Shown here: piece after piece, positions 23,101 through 38,100 of the stretch
Layout: each line of letters opens with the position of its first letter
Position numbering within the stretch: position 1 is the first letter of the stretch
NCBI GenBank assembly: GCA_001599755.1
Contig: BCHX01000005.1
Location: 1,521,922-1,585,921, forward strand
Direction: 5' to 3'
Length of the DNA: 64,000 nt
Source of the DNA: Gliomastix tumulicola
Taxonomy: Eukaryota; Ascomycota; Sordariomycetes; Hypocreales; Bionectriaceae
Translations under genes and position numbers: made by a program
Notes under the pieces: generated by a model
What the model was told of the DNA's origin: nothing
The model's input: only the letters and a program-made list of their open reading frames with translations
Databases searched by the model: none

Positions 23101-26100
23101 CTTTGACCAAAGCGTAACGTGTTAGCGGGGTTCCAAGACCAACTGGTTTGAGCTTGTCGAGCTTCAGGTACTCCTCTAGAGAGATCGACGGCGTATTCCA
23201 GAGGATACTTTCCTTGCATACAACCTGAAGCAGTCCAAAGCTGCTAGAGACCAGCCTAGTTCTCAAGATGGCAGCCTCCTGGACTGTCTGCTCCCAGGCA
23301 TAGCGAAATCGGCCCATGTCAGTGTCTGGAGACAGTTCCATGACAGTTTGCAGGACATAGTCTCCAGGCTCTTTGAGTGTCAAAGATAGGAGACCCTCTT
23401 GAAGGGGGGTGCAAGGGTAGGCATCCTCAATGTCGGTGATGGCCACGTTGCAAAGCTCTGCAAGCTCTGCGATGGAATCCTCGCCGCGAAAACTAGAGCC
23501 GTCTTTGATCAAATCAAAGGGTTTTATCGTGTCTTCAGTACGAACACGGCTTTCCGACATGTGCATGGCGAGGTCGACGAGTTTTGGGCTCTGGAATACT
23601 TGAGCGACCGAGAGCATCAGACCGGATCGTCGCGCTTCTGCCACCAGATTCATAGCCGTGATCGAATCGCCTCCCAGTTTAAAGAAATGGTCATCGAGGC
23701 CAACGACAGATGGTTCGAGGTTTAAGAGGCGGGACCAGAGATCTTGGAGCGCCATCTCGGTCTTGGTAACCGGTGGGCGCTTCTCGCTTGTCGAAATATG
23801 GCGTAGGCTGTTGAGATGTTGCAGTGTAAAGGTTCCCGCCAGTGCTCTGAGTTTCTTCCTCTCGACCTTACCAGACGTGTTCAGTGGTAACTCGTCCATC
23901 TCCAGGTATAGAGATGGAATCATATAAGCTGGTAGGCGACGACCAAGCTTCCCTTCCTCTTCGCGTCCAGGAGTGATAGGCTGTATGGCGACTCCATCAA
24001 CTAGATGCGGACTGGAGTCTTTCTGCCTAGGCCTGTCGTTGAACACAACGAAAGCTGCGAGTATCGGGTTTGTATCGTCACCCGCTAGTTTGACCACTTC
24101 AGCCACGGCCTGCTTGACTCCAGTCAAGGATTCATTCAGAGTCACTTCGACTTCGCCAAGCTCAATACGGTGACCCCTGATCTTGACTTGGGTGTCCTTT
24201 CGGCCGAGGTATGTCAGCGTACCGTCCTCAGCGTATTTGACGAGATCCCGAGTCTTGTAAAGCCGTCCCTTTCTTCCCGGTTGGCCCCCAGCAGGATTGC
24301 CTCGAAGAAGCCAGGCAGGATCTTCGATGAAAGCCTCGGCCGTTTTGACCTCGTCGTGGACATATTCACGAGCCAAAATCGGCCCTTCTGTCAATAGCTC
24401 TCCAACAGCTCCAATTGGCACCAAAACATCAGAATTGTCAGGGTCAACAACCCAAGAAACTGACCCAACAGCTGTTCCAATAGTGCCTGAGATGGGCTTG
24501 GAAAAGTCGATTACATTGACGACGGAGAAGACAACCGCCTCTGACGGCCCAAAGCCATCGATGGCTTTGATGTGAGACCATCGTCGAAAGTCGTCCTCGC
24601 TCGATGCTTCGCCACCTAGAACAATGGTATTGAGCGTTGGTGTCTCCTTGGGGTCGATCAGCCGTGCGACGGAGGGTGTCATGATGGTGAGGGTCGCTCG
24701 CATCTCCGTCATGATGGAGCTCAGCCTCTCTAACCGATCCGCGTCAGACGGCACGCTGCAACGATGTTAGTGTGATGTCCGCAGGGAACAGGGAACAGAA
24801 AATGGGCTGGTGCCTTACCAAACGCATCCTCCCCAGGAGAGAGTTGTCAGGATCTCTGCAATCGAGGCGTCAAAGGTGTAGTTGCTGAACTGGAGCGATC
24901 TCGTAGTGCTATTGAACCCCATTCGAGTACCGTGATGGAACATGCCGCTGCAAGCTGAACGATGGGTATGCATAACGCCTTTAGGCTCGCCTGTGCTGCC
25001 GGATGTGAAAATGCAATAAGACGGCCAGCTCGGCTGCACCTGTGGAAGCTCATGCGATGATGTATCTGTGATATCATGCAGGGACAGAGTCGATGGTCCG
25101 ACAGCAACGACAGTGATACCGTCCCCCAGAGGGAGTTGCGAGTGTTTCTCCGAAGTGACCGCCACGCGAGCTCTCGTCTGCTGAAGAACGCGGCCTCGTC
25201 GATCAGGAGCCCCAGCAGGATCGAGAGGCACAAAAGCACCACCAGCTTTGAGGATAGCCAGATACGACACGACTGTCCACATTGACTTCTCGAAGAATGT
25301 GGGCACCATTGTCTCAGCCCCAACTCCAAGGCCAACGAGTCGAAGAGCGAGACTTGTAGACAGACGATCGAGCTGACTGAATGTAAACTCGCCATCCCAC
25401 GACGAAAGAGCAATCGACTGGGGGTTCTCTTGGACGCGATCGCGGAAGACACCATGGACTGTTTTCTCCACTGCTGGCGGCACAGACGCGTTCCATGACC
25501 AGATTCGCTGTGTCTCAGCGTCGCCCAGAAGATCGACATCCTTGAAGTTGCCTTCCCAGTTCGAGGTGATCGAGGCGATTGCACTGCTAAAGCTGCTTCC
25601 GATTTGCTTAGCTTGAAGCTCGTTCAGTTGCCCTCTGCACTCAACGACGATAGTTATCTCTTTCCCGTCTACAACTCGCACTGCAGCGTCATACTATAGA
25701 TACCCTTTTGTCAGTCCTGAGCGTGTTAAATCCTAGTACTCGTATCGGTTACGTACCTCCGTGGGGTCCTCGCCCTCCTTGATGGTCAAAAAGATCTCTG
25801 AGCTAGGGTCGTCACTAGGTTCGAAGCTCCTTTGGAAAGACATGGCGCTGTTGAATAGAGACGAAGATCCTAGCTTGAGGGCGCCATGAATAGCAGCCAA
25901 GGGTACGTGCTGATGAGGCAGGCTAGTGGCATAATCGTGTTGGATTTGGCGAAGGGTATCCAAGACTGTTCGGCCTTCTTTGATATCAACCCGGCAGGTG
26001 AGCATGCCCAGGGTTGGTCCAAAGATGTCCGAGATGCCATCAACAGGTGTATCACGGCCTGAGCTCAGCACGCCGAAGCAAGGGACAGAGCTACGGGAGT

Positions 26101-29100
26101 ATCTTCCCAAGACTAAGCTCCATGCCGCTTGAATCACAGTAGCTGGTGTAAACTCCCACTTGTTGCAAAACGCTCGGGTGGCAGTGGTGTCAAGCCCTTC
26201 GACTCGATTCACCGTTCGCTTCTTGAGTGTTTGTCCCCCTTCATTGGATGTTGGGAAGAAACAAGGCTCGATGCCGGCCAGATGCTTCGACCAATAGTCA
26301 ATCCCCTCCCCCAATGATCCTTTGTCGACACATCGAACGAATTCTTTGTAGGAAGTCGACGCTGGAAGCGCCACACCGGCTCTCTCATAGGCTGCTAGGA
26401 AGTCGCTCAGTAGAATACCCATAGAGTGGCCGTCGACGATCGTGTGATTGATGTTGATGGTGAGACCAAAATGCCGGTCCGATATTCTTCGGACCGTAAG
26501 ATGATGCTGCAACGTGTTTTTCTCATACCCCCATGCCAGATCGAGAGAATCATCTTTGTCGACGACGTTGATGCGAGGAAGAGGATCGCGTAGAACTATC
26601 TGCATCGTGCCCTTGGAGCCTGGGAAGTTGTCCACAAAGATAGTGCGTAGAATAGCATGGCGACGCACCACTGATCTCCACGCATCTAGGAGCTTCCTTT
26701 CCATTTCTGAACACGAAGAAGTACAGCCAGGGCGCGCAGTTGCTTCGAGCTGAAGGGAAAAGTGGTAGTAGTCAGTATTTTTAACGAGCTGGGTGATCAG
26801 GATGCCTTCCTGCATAGGCGAGCAGGAGAAGATGTCCTCAACCTCGGAGACGCTCTGGATGCCGAGTTGGGACATCATTGAATTCTTGAAATACTCGATA
26901 TCCTCGTAGGATCGAAATGCGTGTGGAAAGTCGCATAGGGTCCATTCCGGTTCCTTGAGTGGGAGAGAGGAGGCGATATCGACCAAAGATGCTTTGAAGT
27001 TTCCCGTCCAGGCAGATATGCGGTCTTGATGCTTCAAGCGCCGGTCGAAAATGAAACTGATCGCTAGCGAACCCCCAACGACTGATGCGACAACGTCAAA
27101 GAGGGCGAAGCGGTTCATATCGCGGCCATTCTGAGGCGTACAGCTCTCGGGAAGCGGGATATTCTCGAACAGAGAATCTACCTGACCGGACTTCTTGCTG
27201 ACTCCGTTGAAATTGAAAAGGATCTCGACAGGAAATTGAGCCATGAATGTCTTAGCACGACCTTGACTAGCGAACCATGAGGCAAATTCAGTCCAGCCGT
27301 TCTGGGGCTGCGAACGTATGACATCCTTGGTTTCTCGAATTGTTGAAAATAGGTCTCTTGCTGAGGACCTGTTGTCTGTGAGGGAGATGGGAGACATGGT
27401 CGTAAACCAGCCAACCGTGCGAGATATATCGATCGAATCATCCCACGGCTGCCTTCCATGCCCCTCATTGAAGACCGTTGGGAGTGGACGATCCGCAAAC
27501 GTGCAGCTAAACGAGTCAAACAGCGCTGCTAGAATTAACTCGACAGGCCTTGTTTGATAGACATCGTTACAACTGTTTCCGAGAAGTAACGAAGTCATCG
27601 TCTCGTCAAGCATGATCACTTGGCTGATGCTCTCTCTCTCGGGGACTTTCAAATCTTCAGCACCCCAGTAGTCTCGCAGCGGTGGTAAGATACGAGGCAT
27701 CTCGGCAGACCCGAGTTGTGTCCTCACATAATTCTCCTGCAAAGTAGACCAGATTGGAAACGGAAGGCTTGGCGACACAGCCGACACTCTTTTCGTCAAG
27801 AGATTCTCCAAGTCTTGAACAAGGATATGCCAGCTGATAATATCGACGACGAGATGATGAATGGCTAGAAGCAGTCTTAGAGGGGCTCCTCCCTCTGCTT
27901 CTAAAAGCACTGCAGCAACCAGTGGCCCATTCTCTGGATCTAGAGTCTCTCTTGCTCTCGCAATCACAGCGGCAACATCCGATTCGGCACCGGACTGGGG
28001 AAATTCGTGAGAGACATGAACCGATGGGCTCGCCTCCCTCTCACCCAAGATGTACTGTTCCCAGTTCCCATTCAGATCTGGGCGAAACCGCGCACGCAAG
28101 ATAGCATGAGATTGAGTCAACCCCGCCAGAGCTTCCTTTAATGACTCGAAAGAAGTACTATTCCGAAGACCCAAAAGGACGGCTTGGTCGAAGGCCACAG
28201 TGGGATCATCTTGCAGAAAGAAGAAAAATTGCTGCATAGGACTGAGTGGAAAGGCTTGACCTGCCACATCTTGAAGAACTGGCTCCACGAAATGAGCGGC
28301 TGGAGTGGAGGGGCAGTGTTCGAGGATGCGAGAAATGGTCCTGTTGCGTAGAATGTTGGCGGCAGAGATGTCGAGACGCTGGGATCGAGCTGCCGAGGAC
28401 ACATGAACAGCAAGGATCGAGTCGCCGCCAATTCGTAGGAAGCTGTCGTCGAGGCCAATCGACTGCGTGGGAAGATTGAGGACCTGGGCCCAAATCTTCT
28501 GGAGGGCGAGCTCAGGCTTAGTTGATGGTTGCCGTTTGCGATTCTGTACCTCTTCCTGAACTTGGACGATATCCTGTGGCGGGAGTGAGGAGACTAAGGC
28601 TCGGAGTCTTCTCCTGTCCGTCTTGCCGGCAGTATTGAGGGGAAGCTGTTTGATCCTGAAGAAAGCTGAAGGTACCATATATCCGGGGAGAACCTCTGAG
28701 AGTCCCGTCTCAACTCGAGGATCAATGGGGATCACTTCCATCTCTAGGTTGTCTGGTACGCCGGCTGAAACTGCGTCGTCGGGTTGCAAAACAAGGAACG
28801 CTGCGAGAATTGCCGTTCCATCGCGTTTCACCACCTCAGCAATAACACTGTCTGCTTCAGGTACAGCTTTCGACACGTGGTACTCAACTTCTCCGAGTTC
28901 CACTCGCTGCCCACGTATCTTGGTCTGCATGTCTTTTCGGCCAATATAGATCAAGCTCCCGTCTGAACTGTACTGCACGATATCTCCTGTCTTGTAACAC
29001 CTCTCGTCGCTCTTGGCAACTGAGTTAAGAAGTGCGCCATCAGAAAGCCAGGAGGGGGGCTGGATAAACACAGCCTCGGTGAGTCGCTCGTTCTTCAAGT

Positions 29101-32100
29101 ACCCCGAGGCAACAATTGGCCCCTGGATTAATAGCTCTCCTGGAGCACCGACTGGCATGAGCTTCTCGTGATCATTCGGATCGACGACATAGCACACACA
29201 TCCCACAGGCTTCCCGATGAAGCCTGGAGTGTAGCTCGAAGGCTCGTAGCTACCCATGACAGAGAAGACAACGGTCTCAGTAGGGCCGTACCCGTTCAAA
29301 ACTCGGTCTAGATGAGCCCATCTCTGAAAGTCCTCCCCAGAAACGGCTTCTCCACCGAGGATGATGGTTTGTAGAGAGGGGACGGTCTCCGGGTCGATCA
29401 GCCTGCTGACCGTGGGTGTGAAGAACGCGGTATTTGCCGAAAGCGACTCGATGCTGCGCGCTATTTCAAGTCGTTGGTCGTTGTGGGGAATGCAGACACA
29501 GCCCCCGAACCGGAGGCTGGTCAGCAGCTCCAGGATGCATGCATCAAAGGTGTACGAAGCAAATTGAAGGACTCGAGAGTCTTCGTTCAACTTGATTCTC
29601 GATCCGTGGTGGTATACACTGCTTGCTAGAGCCCTGTGGCTGACAATAGTGCCTTTGGGTGTCCCTGTGCTCCCTGAAGTATAAAGAATGTACGCAGTTG
29701 AGTTGACGGTTGACTCTGGCAATCCTACAACGGCGCCGCAAGTGACGGATTCGGATGATGGTCCAACACGGACCACCACTGGCTGCTCTTTCGAAGCTAG
29801 GTCATAGTACAAGTCGGATGAGAGGGCTGCGTTGCTATCGAGCTGGTCCAGAATATATCGTCGCCTGTCAGCCGCCTGGGTTGGATCAAGCAAGACAAAC
29901 ACGCTGCCCGCTTTCATGACGCCCAGTATGGCCACCAGAACCCACATGCTTTTCTCAAAGTATAGAGGGATGGCCGTGCCTAGCTGAGCATTGTGTTGCT
30001 TGATCAGCTGGGAGGCTAGGTTCGTTGACAGCCGATCGAGCTCTTGGTAAGTCAATTGACCGTCCCAGGCATGCACAGCGATTGCTTGGCGATGGAGTGG
30101 ACAAGCTCGCTCGCTAATCGTATCATAGACGCATTGCTCAACAGGTATTAGAGGATGGCTGCTCCAGGTGGAAAGCATTTTCCTATCCACTGCAGAGAGT
30201 GATTCCAGGTCCCCAAGTGTTTGACAGCATTCAGGGGGCGCCGAGAGCTGAGATATGGCCATTTCGAAGTGATGGAGGATTTGCTCAAGCCTCCAGCCAT
30301 CCAACGCACACTGATCATATGCCACATGGAGTGTGACAGGTCCAGTATCAGTCAACTGTGCGATGAGCGTCAGGGGATACGATGCAAAAGCCGCAGCATC
30401 GGACACCTCCTGCCACGTTCCCAAGGAAGTCTTCTCAGATTCCTTCACTGGAGGCTGGACCACAAGCAGCGTCTTGAAGTCACACGCTAGCTTTGCTTCC
30501 GCGCTCATCTTGGAGACGTTCTGGATACCGGCTTGCTCATGGGGTATCGTGCGAACCGCCTGATCCTGGACCGTCTGAAGGAGTTCGGAAATTCTAGTCT
30601 TCTCAGACACACGGACTCGGACCGGGACTGTGGCAATAGTTGGACCTGTCATATTCTCAATGCCAGGAACAGGAGCATTCCTGCCTCCCAAGGTCGAACC
30701 ATAGACCACATCTCCCTCCTTCGTGAAGCGAAACACGCTCAGGGCCCAGGCTGCTCGAATAACGGTGCCTTGGGTGACTCCAGGCGTTGTCACATCAGGC
30801 ATCTCGTAAGTCTTCTTAATTCTCGTGTAATCTTTGCTTGTCTGGACAGTGGACGGCTCAGGGGGAAAGCTGGAAGCTTCGTAGCCCGAAAGCTCGCTCT
30901 CCCAGAACTTCGCGGTGGTCGTCTTGTCCATTTCCAGCGTATATTTCACGAAATGGTTGAAACCGGGGCCCTCAGAAACCGCATCACCATTCTGATGGTT
31001 GTCGCGGTACGCTCTGAAGAGAGCACGCTCAATGAGTGGGAGAGACCATCCATCATACGCTGCGTGATGGAGCGTCAGAGAAAAACAAGAGTCTCCGGCG
31101 TCGGTCTTGGCCAATGTGTATCTCGCGAGAGGGACACCAACTCCCATTGGCTTGCCTTTGTCTTGCTCGAGGTAGTCGTTGACGTTGACTCCCAAAGGTT
31201 CCCAATGGCCTCTTCGGACAACTACCTGAAGGAAGCCTAGATCCGGATGCTTCACAACACAGGTGCGTAGTATTGGAGTGAACGCCACGACTTTGTCCCA
31301 CGCCTTCTGGAAACGACCAACGTCGATTCCAGATGAGAGATTTAGGACCCTTTGTAAAACGTAGTCCCGAGAGTCCTTGGCTGTCAGGGAGAGCAGGCCC
31401 TCTTGGAGAGGGGTGCAAGGATAGGCATCCTCGATCTCATTGACCGTCGTATTGCACAGATCCGCGATCTCTTCAAGGCGTGTTTGTTCTTCAGCAGAGC
31501 CAGACCTCAAAGACAAGAGAGAGAAAGGCTTCATGGTTGAAGAACCTAGCTCTTTGCCGTCAACAGAGTATATCAGTTGGGCCTGGTCTGATAGGACCGG
31601 GCTTTCGAAGACCTGAGCAACGGACAGGGCGATACCCGCTCGACGGCACTCTGACACGAGCTTGATAGCCGCGACAGAGTCCCCTCCAAGTTGTATAAAG
31701 CTGTCGTCTGAAGATCTGATGGTTGAAGGGCTGATATTGAGGGTCTTGGCCCACAGATCCCGCAGCTTCGTCTCAGCCTCGCCCGATGGCGGACGTGCCT
31801 CCGCTCTCTGCTCTCCTCCTTCAAGAGTGTCTGTCGCCCGGCCAAGCTCGACAAGTTTGTTCATGGTGAAGCCAGCAGCCAACTTGACCAGCACCTTCCT
31901 GTCTATCTTCCCAGAGGCACTTAGTACTCGTTTGTCATCCATGGCGAAGAAGCAGCCGGGAATCATGTAGCTGGGAAGGCACCTTTTCAAATGCTGCGAG
32001 ACGTGATTTGGCGCGGGGAGCACTTTAATGATGTCTTGGTCGCTCTCGTCGTCGTCGTCGTCGTCGAGAGATATAAAGGCTGCCAGGACCTGCGTGGTCG

Positions 32101-35100
32101 TCTTGTTTCTGGTGGAATCGTTCCCGGAAATGGCCAAAACTTCGGCCACAACGTGTCTCGCCTTGGGGAAACATTCGGACACATGTCGCTCTACTTCCCC
32201 GAGCTCGACACGCTGTCCGCGGATTTTGACTTGAGTGTCTTTTCTCGCAACATACGTCAGGCTGCCGTCCGAGTTGTATCGAGCGATATCACCAGTCTTG
32301 TAGACTCGGCCCCGTCGACCGGCTTGTCCGCTTGCCGCATTGCCACGAAGCAGCCAAACCGGGCTGTCGATAAAGGCGCTCAAGGTCCTGATCTCGTCGT
32401 TGAGGTAGCCGTCGGCGAGTATAGGACCCTCGATCAAAAGCTCCCCGGGGCAGCCCAGAGGCGCGAGGCGATCGTGATCGTCGGGATCCACGATCCAGGC
32501 GTTGCATCCTGCGGTCGGTCCGATATTTCGAATTGGCGTGACATGTGGTGTGATCTTGGCTCCGGAGCATATGATAGAGCACTGTGTAATTGTGTTCGTC
32601 AGCCTGCGTCGTGAGACAAGTTTTAATGTGAAAGAAGTTGTTCTGTGAAGCTTCAAGAAACACAGATTGTGGGTGGTGCGTCTCCAAAACCACGCTAGTC
32701 GAATCGGGCGCCGGGGACGGATGAATACTCCCCCGTACCTTCCCGACACAAACCTCATATCAGGAGGGATCTTTGTGGGGAAACACGTACCTCTGTTGGT
32801 CCGTAAAGATTCATAATGTTCTTGCAATGCTCCCATCGCCACAGATCGGACTCGGAACTCGCCTCACCGCCAAGAAGAATTGTATCCAGACTGGGTACGC
32901 GCTCCGGATCCAGAAGTCGAGCGACACTCGGTGTGAAGAAAGCCGTGTTGACAGACATGGTGGCTATAGTCTTGCTGATGTCTTCGTATCTATCCTCTGT
33001 CGAAGGCGTGCAGACACAGCCGCCGTGGATGAGAGTGGTCAGAATCTCAAACACTGAGGCATCGAAGGCATACGACGAGAACTGCAAAACTCTGGACCCC
33101 TGATGAAGTCCGATCATGGCTCCATGGTACGTGCAGGAGCTGGCTACTGACCGATGGGTAAGCACCACTCCCTTGGGGGTTCCTGTGCTGCCCGAAGTGA
33201 AGATAACATAGGCAGCCTCGCTCGGGTCCAGTCGTCCTTCAACGGCCAGGTCTGCGTCTATGTCTTCGTTCTTCAACGTCGAGGGACCCACGGTCACTAT
33301 CGCCTCAACGAAAGAGCTTTCGCGATCTATAACCAACTTCGAGTGCGTCTCTGAAGTCAGAACGACTTTGGCCTGCGCCTTCTCCAGGATCAACTGTCTG
33401 CGGTCCTGCGCCTGATTTGGATCGATAGGGACATACGCCGCACCGGCCTTCAGCACGCCGACGATTGCAACAATGGCGTACATGGACTTCTCAAAAAAGA
33501 GCGGAACTAAACTCCCAGGGCCAACATTAAGAGCCACAAGTTGGCGAGCGACAAGTGTGGAAAGCCTATCGAGGTCTCTATAGGTGAGACTTCCGTCCCA
33601 GGAGCAAACGGCTGGAGAATCAGGTCGCTCACGTGTCCGCTGTGCGATAAGCTCGTGTATCAACTGGTCCACGGGTTCGGCCACTGTTCTGTTCCAGCCC
33701 CATATCGTGGCGGTATGATCAGGTGTGAGCGAAAGCATGTCTCCAATCGAAAGCGACGCGTTCTCGTCTGCCGTCACAAGCTGCTCGATCTGATGGATCA
33801 GTTGCTCTGCGATGTTCTGCACCGACCACGCATCCAGAATTCGAGAATCGTACACGACTTCGATTTTGCTCGCTCCCCCACGTACCGACACATGGCATAT
33901 AACTGTCAAGGCATAGGTGGCAAAGTCCTTAATATGCGAGACGTCCTGCCAGCGGCCAAGAGACGGTATGCTATCGTTCGAGTCGGGCGGCTGAATAACG
34001 AGGAGGGTTTGAAAGCCTTCACAGACTGACTGAGCATCCACACTCACTTTGGCAATGTTCTGTAATCCAGTCTGCTCGAAAGGCATTGCCTTGACGCTGA
34101 TGTCTTGGACTATCTGGGCCAAAGACAAGGGGGTCTGCTCCGGGGAGACCTGGACTCTGAAGGGGATGGTTGCAACGGTCGGTCCCAGCAAAGTTTCGAT
34201 ATTCCTCACGCCTGACGCGCTCCGTCCCGAAACAACATTGCCGAAGCAGACGTCCCTCTTTCCGGTTTGCCGATACGCGACTATGGCCCATGCAGTCCTG
34301 ACGATGGACGCAAGAGTCAAGCCAGAGCCCTGAGACTGCTGAGGCAGCGTGAAGCTCATGTCAGTGCGCGAGTCAGCCTTCGGCTCGGTCACACTCGATG
34401 GGAGGACGGGGAAAGCGCCCTCTCCGTCATACCCTTGCAGTCGACTCCTCCAGAACTCGTCGGATGCGGATTTGGGTGTCTCGAGAAGGTGGCCGACGAA
34501 GTTGCTAAAGTTCGGCGCACACGACGGGGTGGCTGTGATGTTGTGATAGAAATTGTCGACCTCCTCGAGCATCATGGGCATCGTCCATCCGTCATACAGC
34601 GCATGGTGGATGGTCCACACAAACCAACGTTGGCGAGTTCGAGTGTCCGTTACAAGACAGTATCTCGCTAGCGGCTGTCCGATCGCGACTACGTCGGCCT
34701 TATCCTGCGCCAGGTATCCTTCCAAATTATCGGCCGAAGTCCAGTGCAGGGACTCATCCAGCACCACCTGGACCAGACCCAGCTCGCTGTGTTGAACTAC
34801 TCTTGTCCTCAGGATGGGGTACGACCGAACAAGACGTTCCCAGGCTCGTGCAAGGCGGTTCAGATCGACAGACGCGCCGATCTCCATGACTCTTCTAAGA
34901 ACATAGTCGCCCTGCTTCTTGAGCGACAAGGAGACGAAGCCTTCTTGCAGCGGCGTACATGGGTATACATCGAACACCTTCTCAGGCAGGACACCGCAAG
35001 CCTCAGCAACTTCTTCCCGGCAAGCCTGAACATCAACAACATCCCGGACCAAATTGAACGGCTCAGCATCTACCATCTCTGGATCCTCGGCCTCAAATCC

Positions 35101-38100
35101 CAGCAAGCGAGCTTGGTCTACGAGCTTCGGACTTTGAAAGACCTGGGCCATGGATAATGAAGACGACCCCATCTTGGATCTCGCCATGCCGACGAGCGAC
35201 ATAGCAGAGAGGGAATCGCCACCAATCTTGAAGAAATTGTCGTCAAGACCAATAGCATCCGGACTCATGCCGAGAGCAGCAGCCCAGATCTCATGCAGAG
35301 TGCACTCGGACACCGTTTTGGGTTTCCTCTTGCTCCTTCCCTTGTCCCGCATCTCAGCAAGCTTTTCCAGGGAGAATGACGAACCGAGGTCCCGCAGTTT
35401 TCGGCGGTCCGTCTTACCCGACGTATTCAGCGGAATGCTGGTGACCGCGAAGAAAATGGTCGGGATCATGTAGCTGGGAATCTTCTCTGCCATTGCTTCT
35501 TCGACGGCGGTGTCTATGGGCAACAGCGTGGCGTCGATGGTCTGGGACTCCGCCGCCTGGTCATCTTTCTGAGCAACGAAGGCAGCTATCATGGGACTGC
35601 TCTTGTCTCCAGATGGATAGATAACTTCCGTTACCACTGAGCAGGGTTCCGGAAGGGAACTCAGCACCTGGTGCTCGACCTCTCCCAGTTCGATCCGATT
35701 TCCTCGAATCTTGACCTGGGAGTCCTTGCGCCCGACGTAAGCGAGACGGCCCTGCGCGTCGCAATATCGCACAAGATCGCCGGTCTTGTACATCCGGCCG
35801 CGTCTACCAGACCGTCCAGCAGTACCTCGCAGGAGCCAGGCGGGATCTTCGATGAAGGCGGCCGCAGTCTTCTCCTCATCACCTAGATAGCCCTTGGCAA
35901 GAAGATTTCCTTCAATAAGGAGCTCACCGACCGCACCAAACGGCAGCAGATGATTTTCTTCGTCGACAATCCAGGATACACAGCCAACCGAAGTACCGAT
36001 AGAGTCTTGTGGAGCATCTGAGCTGTTGATGGTGCAGAGAACGCTGCACTCCGTTGGACCGTATCCGTGATGGACCTTCACTGGGGTTAAAGAGCCTCTT
36101 CTATTGACCCATCTGCTGAAGTCATCGGCCGTCGGCGACTCGCCCGCCAGCAGGACCGTCGACATGGACGGTACAGCATCAGGGTCTATCAGCCGGGACA
36201 TACTCGGCGTGATAGAGACCGTGTTCGCACCGAGATCCACAATCGAGCTATTCACGTTCTCGAGCAGTGCGATTTCCGATGGCATGGCGATGCAGCCTCC
36301 GAAGGTCAGAGTCGTGAGGATTTCCAAGATGCTTGCATCGAAAGACAGAGAGCACAGCTGGAGGACACGAGTGGAACGTGAGAATCCGAGTCTGGTCCCG
36401 TGGCTATGGGCGCTCGTGCTGATGGCTGTGTGTTGAATGACAACACCTTTGGGCGTTCCAGTCGATCCGCTGGTGAAGATGACATAACTCGGCTGTTCGG
36501 GGCTCACCCTAGGTAACAGCTCTTCAACATTGACAGTTATGTTTCGAACAAAGCCGTCCACTCCGACACATACAGCCTTCCGGCTCTCAGTCCCCAAGTC
36601 GATGATCGGGAAGTAATTCTCCGAGGTCAGAATGATCTGAGCCCCGATCTGGTCGAATATCCGCAGTCGACGTTGAGAAGCAGCCGCCTTCGGGTCTAGG
36701 GGCACAAATGCCGCCCCTGCCTTCATGACAGCCAGCATAGCCACCACAACTGCCTTGGACTTCTCGAATAGCAGAGGCACCAGCTTTGTGTCCACTCCCA
36801 CACCGAGTGAAACCAAATGCCGGGCAAGCTGATTCGATCTCTCGTCCAGTTCCCGATACGTCATCTCTCCGTCCCACGACATGATCGCCTGCGAGTCCGG
36901 CTCTTCAGCTGCTCTTTTGCGGATCGCCTCATGGATGCAAGTAGCGACCGGCGGATCAACGACAGCATTGAGAGACCAGATCTGATCCAGGACTTGGGGT
37001 GGTATTACTTCCACATTCCGCAGTCTCGTTTCCCCTCCAGAAGCAGCCGCACCAGCGAGTTCGTGGATCAAGAACCCGAGTTGACTCAACAATTTGTCCA
37101 TTCTCCACTCCTCGAGGACAGTGCAGTCAAAGATGGCTCTCCATACCATCTCACCAGCAGTCGATAGCTGGCACTCCAGGTTCAAGGCATAAGCGGTGGC
37201 GAAATCCTTGGTCCCCGTTGTCTCGGTCCAAGTTCCGGCTATATTGCCCTCCTCTTTTGGTGGCTGAATAACGAGCAACGTCTGAAAATCCGTGGCAGAG
37301 GCTGCTGATGAGCTCAATTTGCCTATATTCCGCAAGCCCATCTGCTCATGCTCGAACATGCTAGCTCTCTGCTCCCAAACCGACCGCAGAAAATCTGCAA
37401 CACAATCAGATGGGGAGACACGAATCCGCATCGGGACCGTAGTGATGGTGGGACCAGTCACGTCTCCAGCATAGGGAGCACTGCGTCCAGAAAAAGTCAT
37501 GCCGAAACAGACGTCGTTATCGCCAGTATTGCTGTGGACAAGAAGAGCCCACGCGGCCCGGATCAGAGTCCCCAAACCAACGTCGACAGCTTGTGGCGAC
37601 GAGAATGTCTTCTCCATGACAGTCTTGTCTCGTGGGCCCGAAGTCGTCGATGTAGGTGCCGATGAGGAGGGAAAAGGTGTGGCCTCGTAGTCGGACAGTG
37701 CATGCTTCCAGTATGCCCGTGAGGCGTCGGACTTGCTGATGTCGCAGATGTGCTTCACAAAGGGGCTGAACTTCCCAGGTGTCTCCAGCTCCACGGCACT
37801 GTCCAGATGTTGATCAAGCAGTCTCTGTATCATCTGTATTGACGTGCCGTCATATACTGCGTGGTTCATGGTGAGCACGAATGTCCATTCCGCATCATCG
37901 GACATGACAAGACCGTTCCGAGCCAGTGACTCGCCGAGTCCCATGGCCTGTGCTTTGTCTTGTTCCAGATACAGCTCCAGATCGGGCACGATCTTCCACT
38001 GCATCTCTTCCCGAATGACGACCTGGACCAGGCCGACTCCCTCAAGCTGGGCGATCCGCGTGCGTAGTATTGCGCATTTCTGGAAAACGTCTCTCCAGGC

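Noticed and set aside
24755..32790. NRPS as several separate genes
   Set aside because: Each gap between the long frames is a phase-correct GT..AG intron that rejoins an A-domain or C-domain core motif, so a single gene is the better reading.
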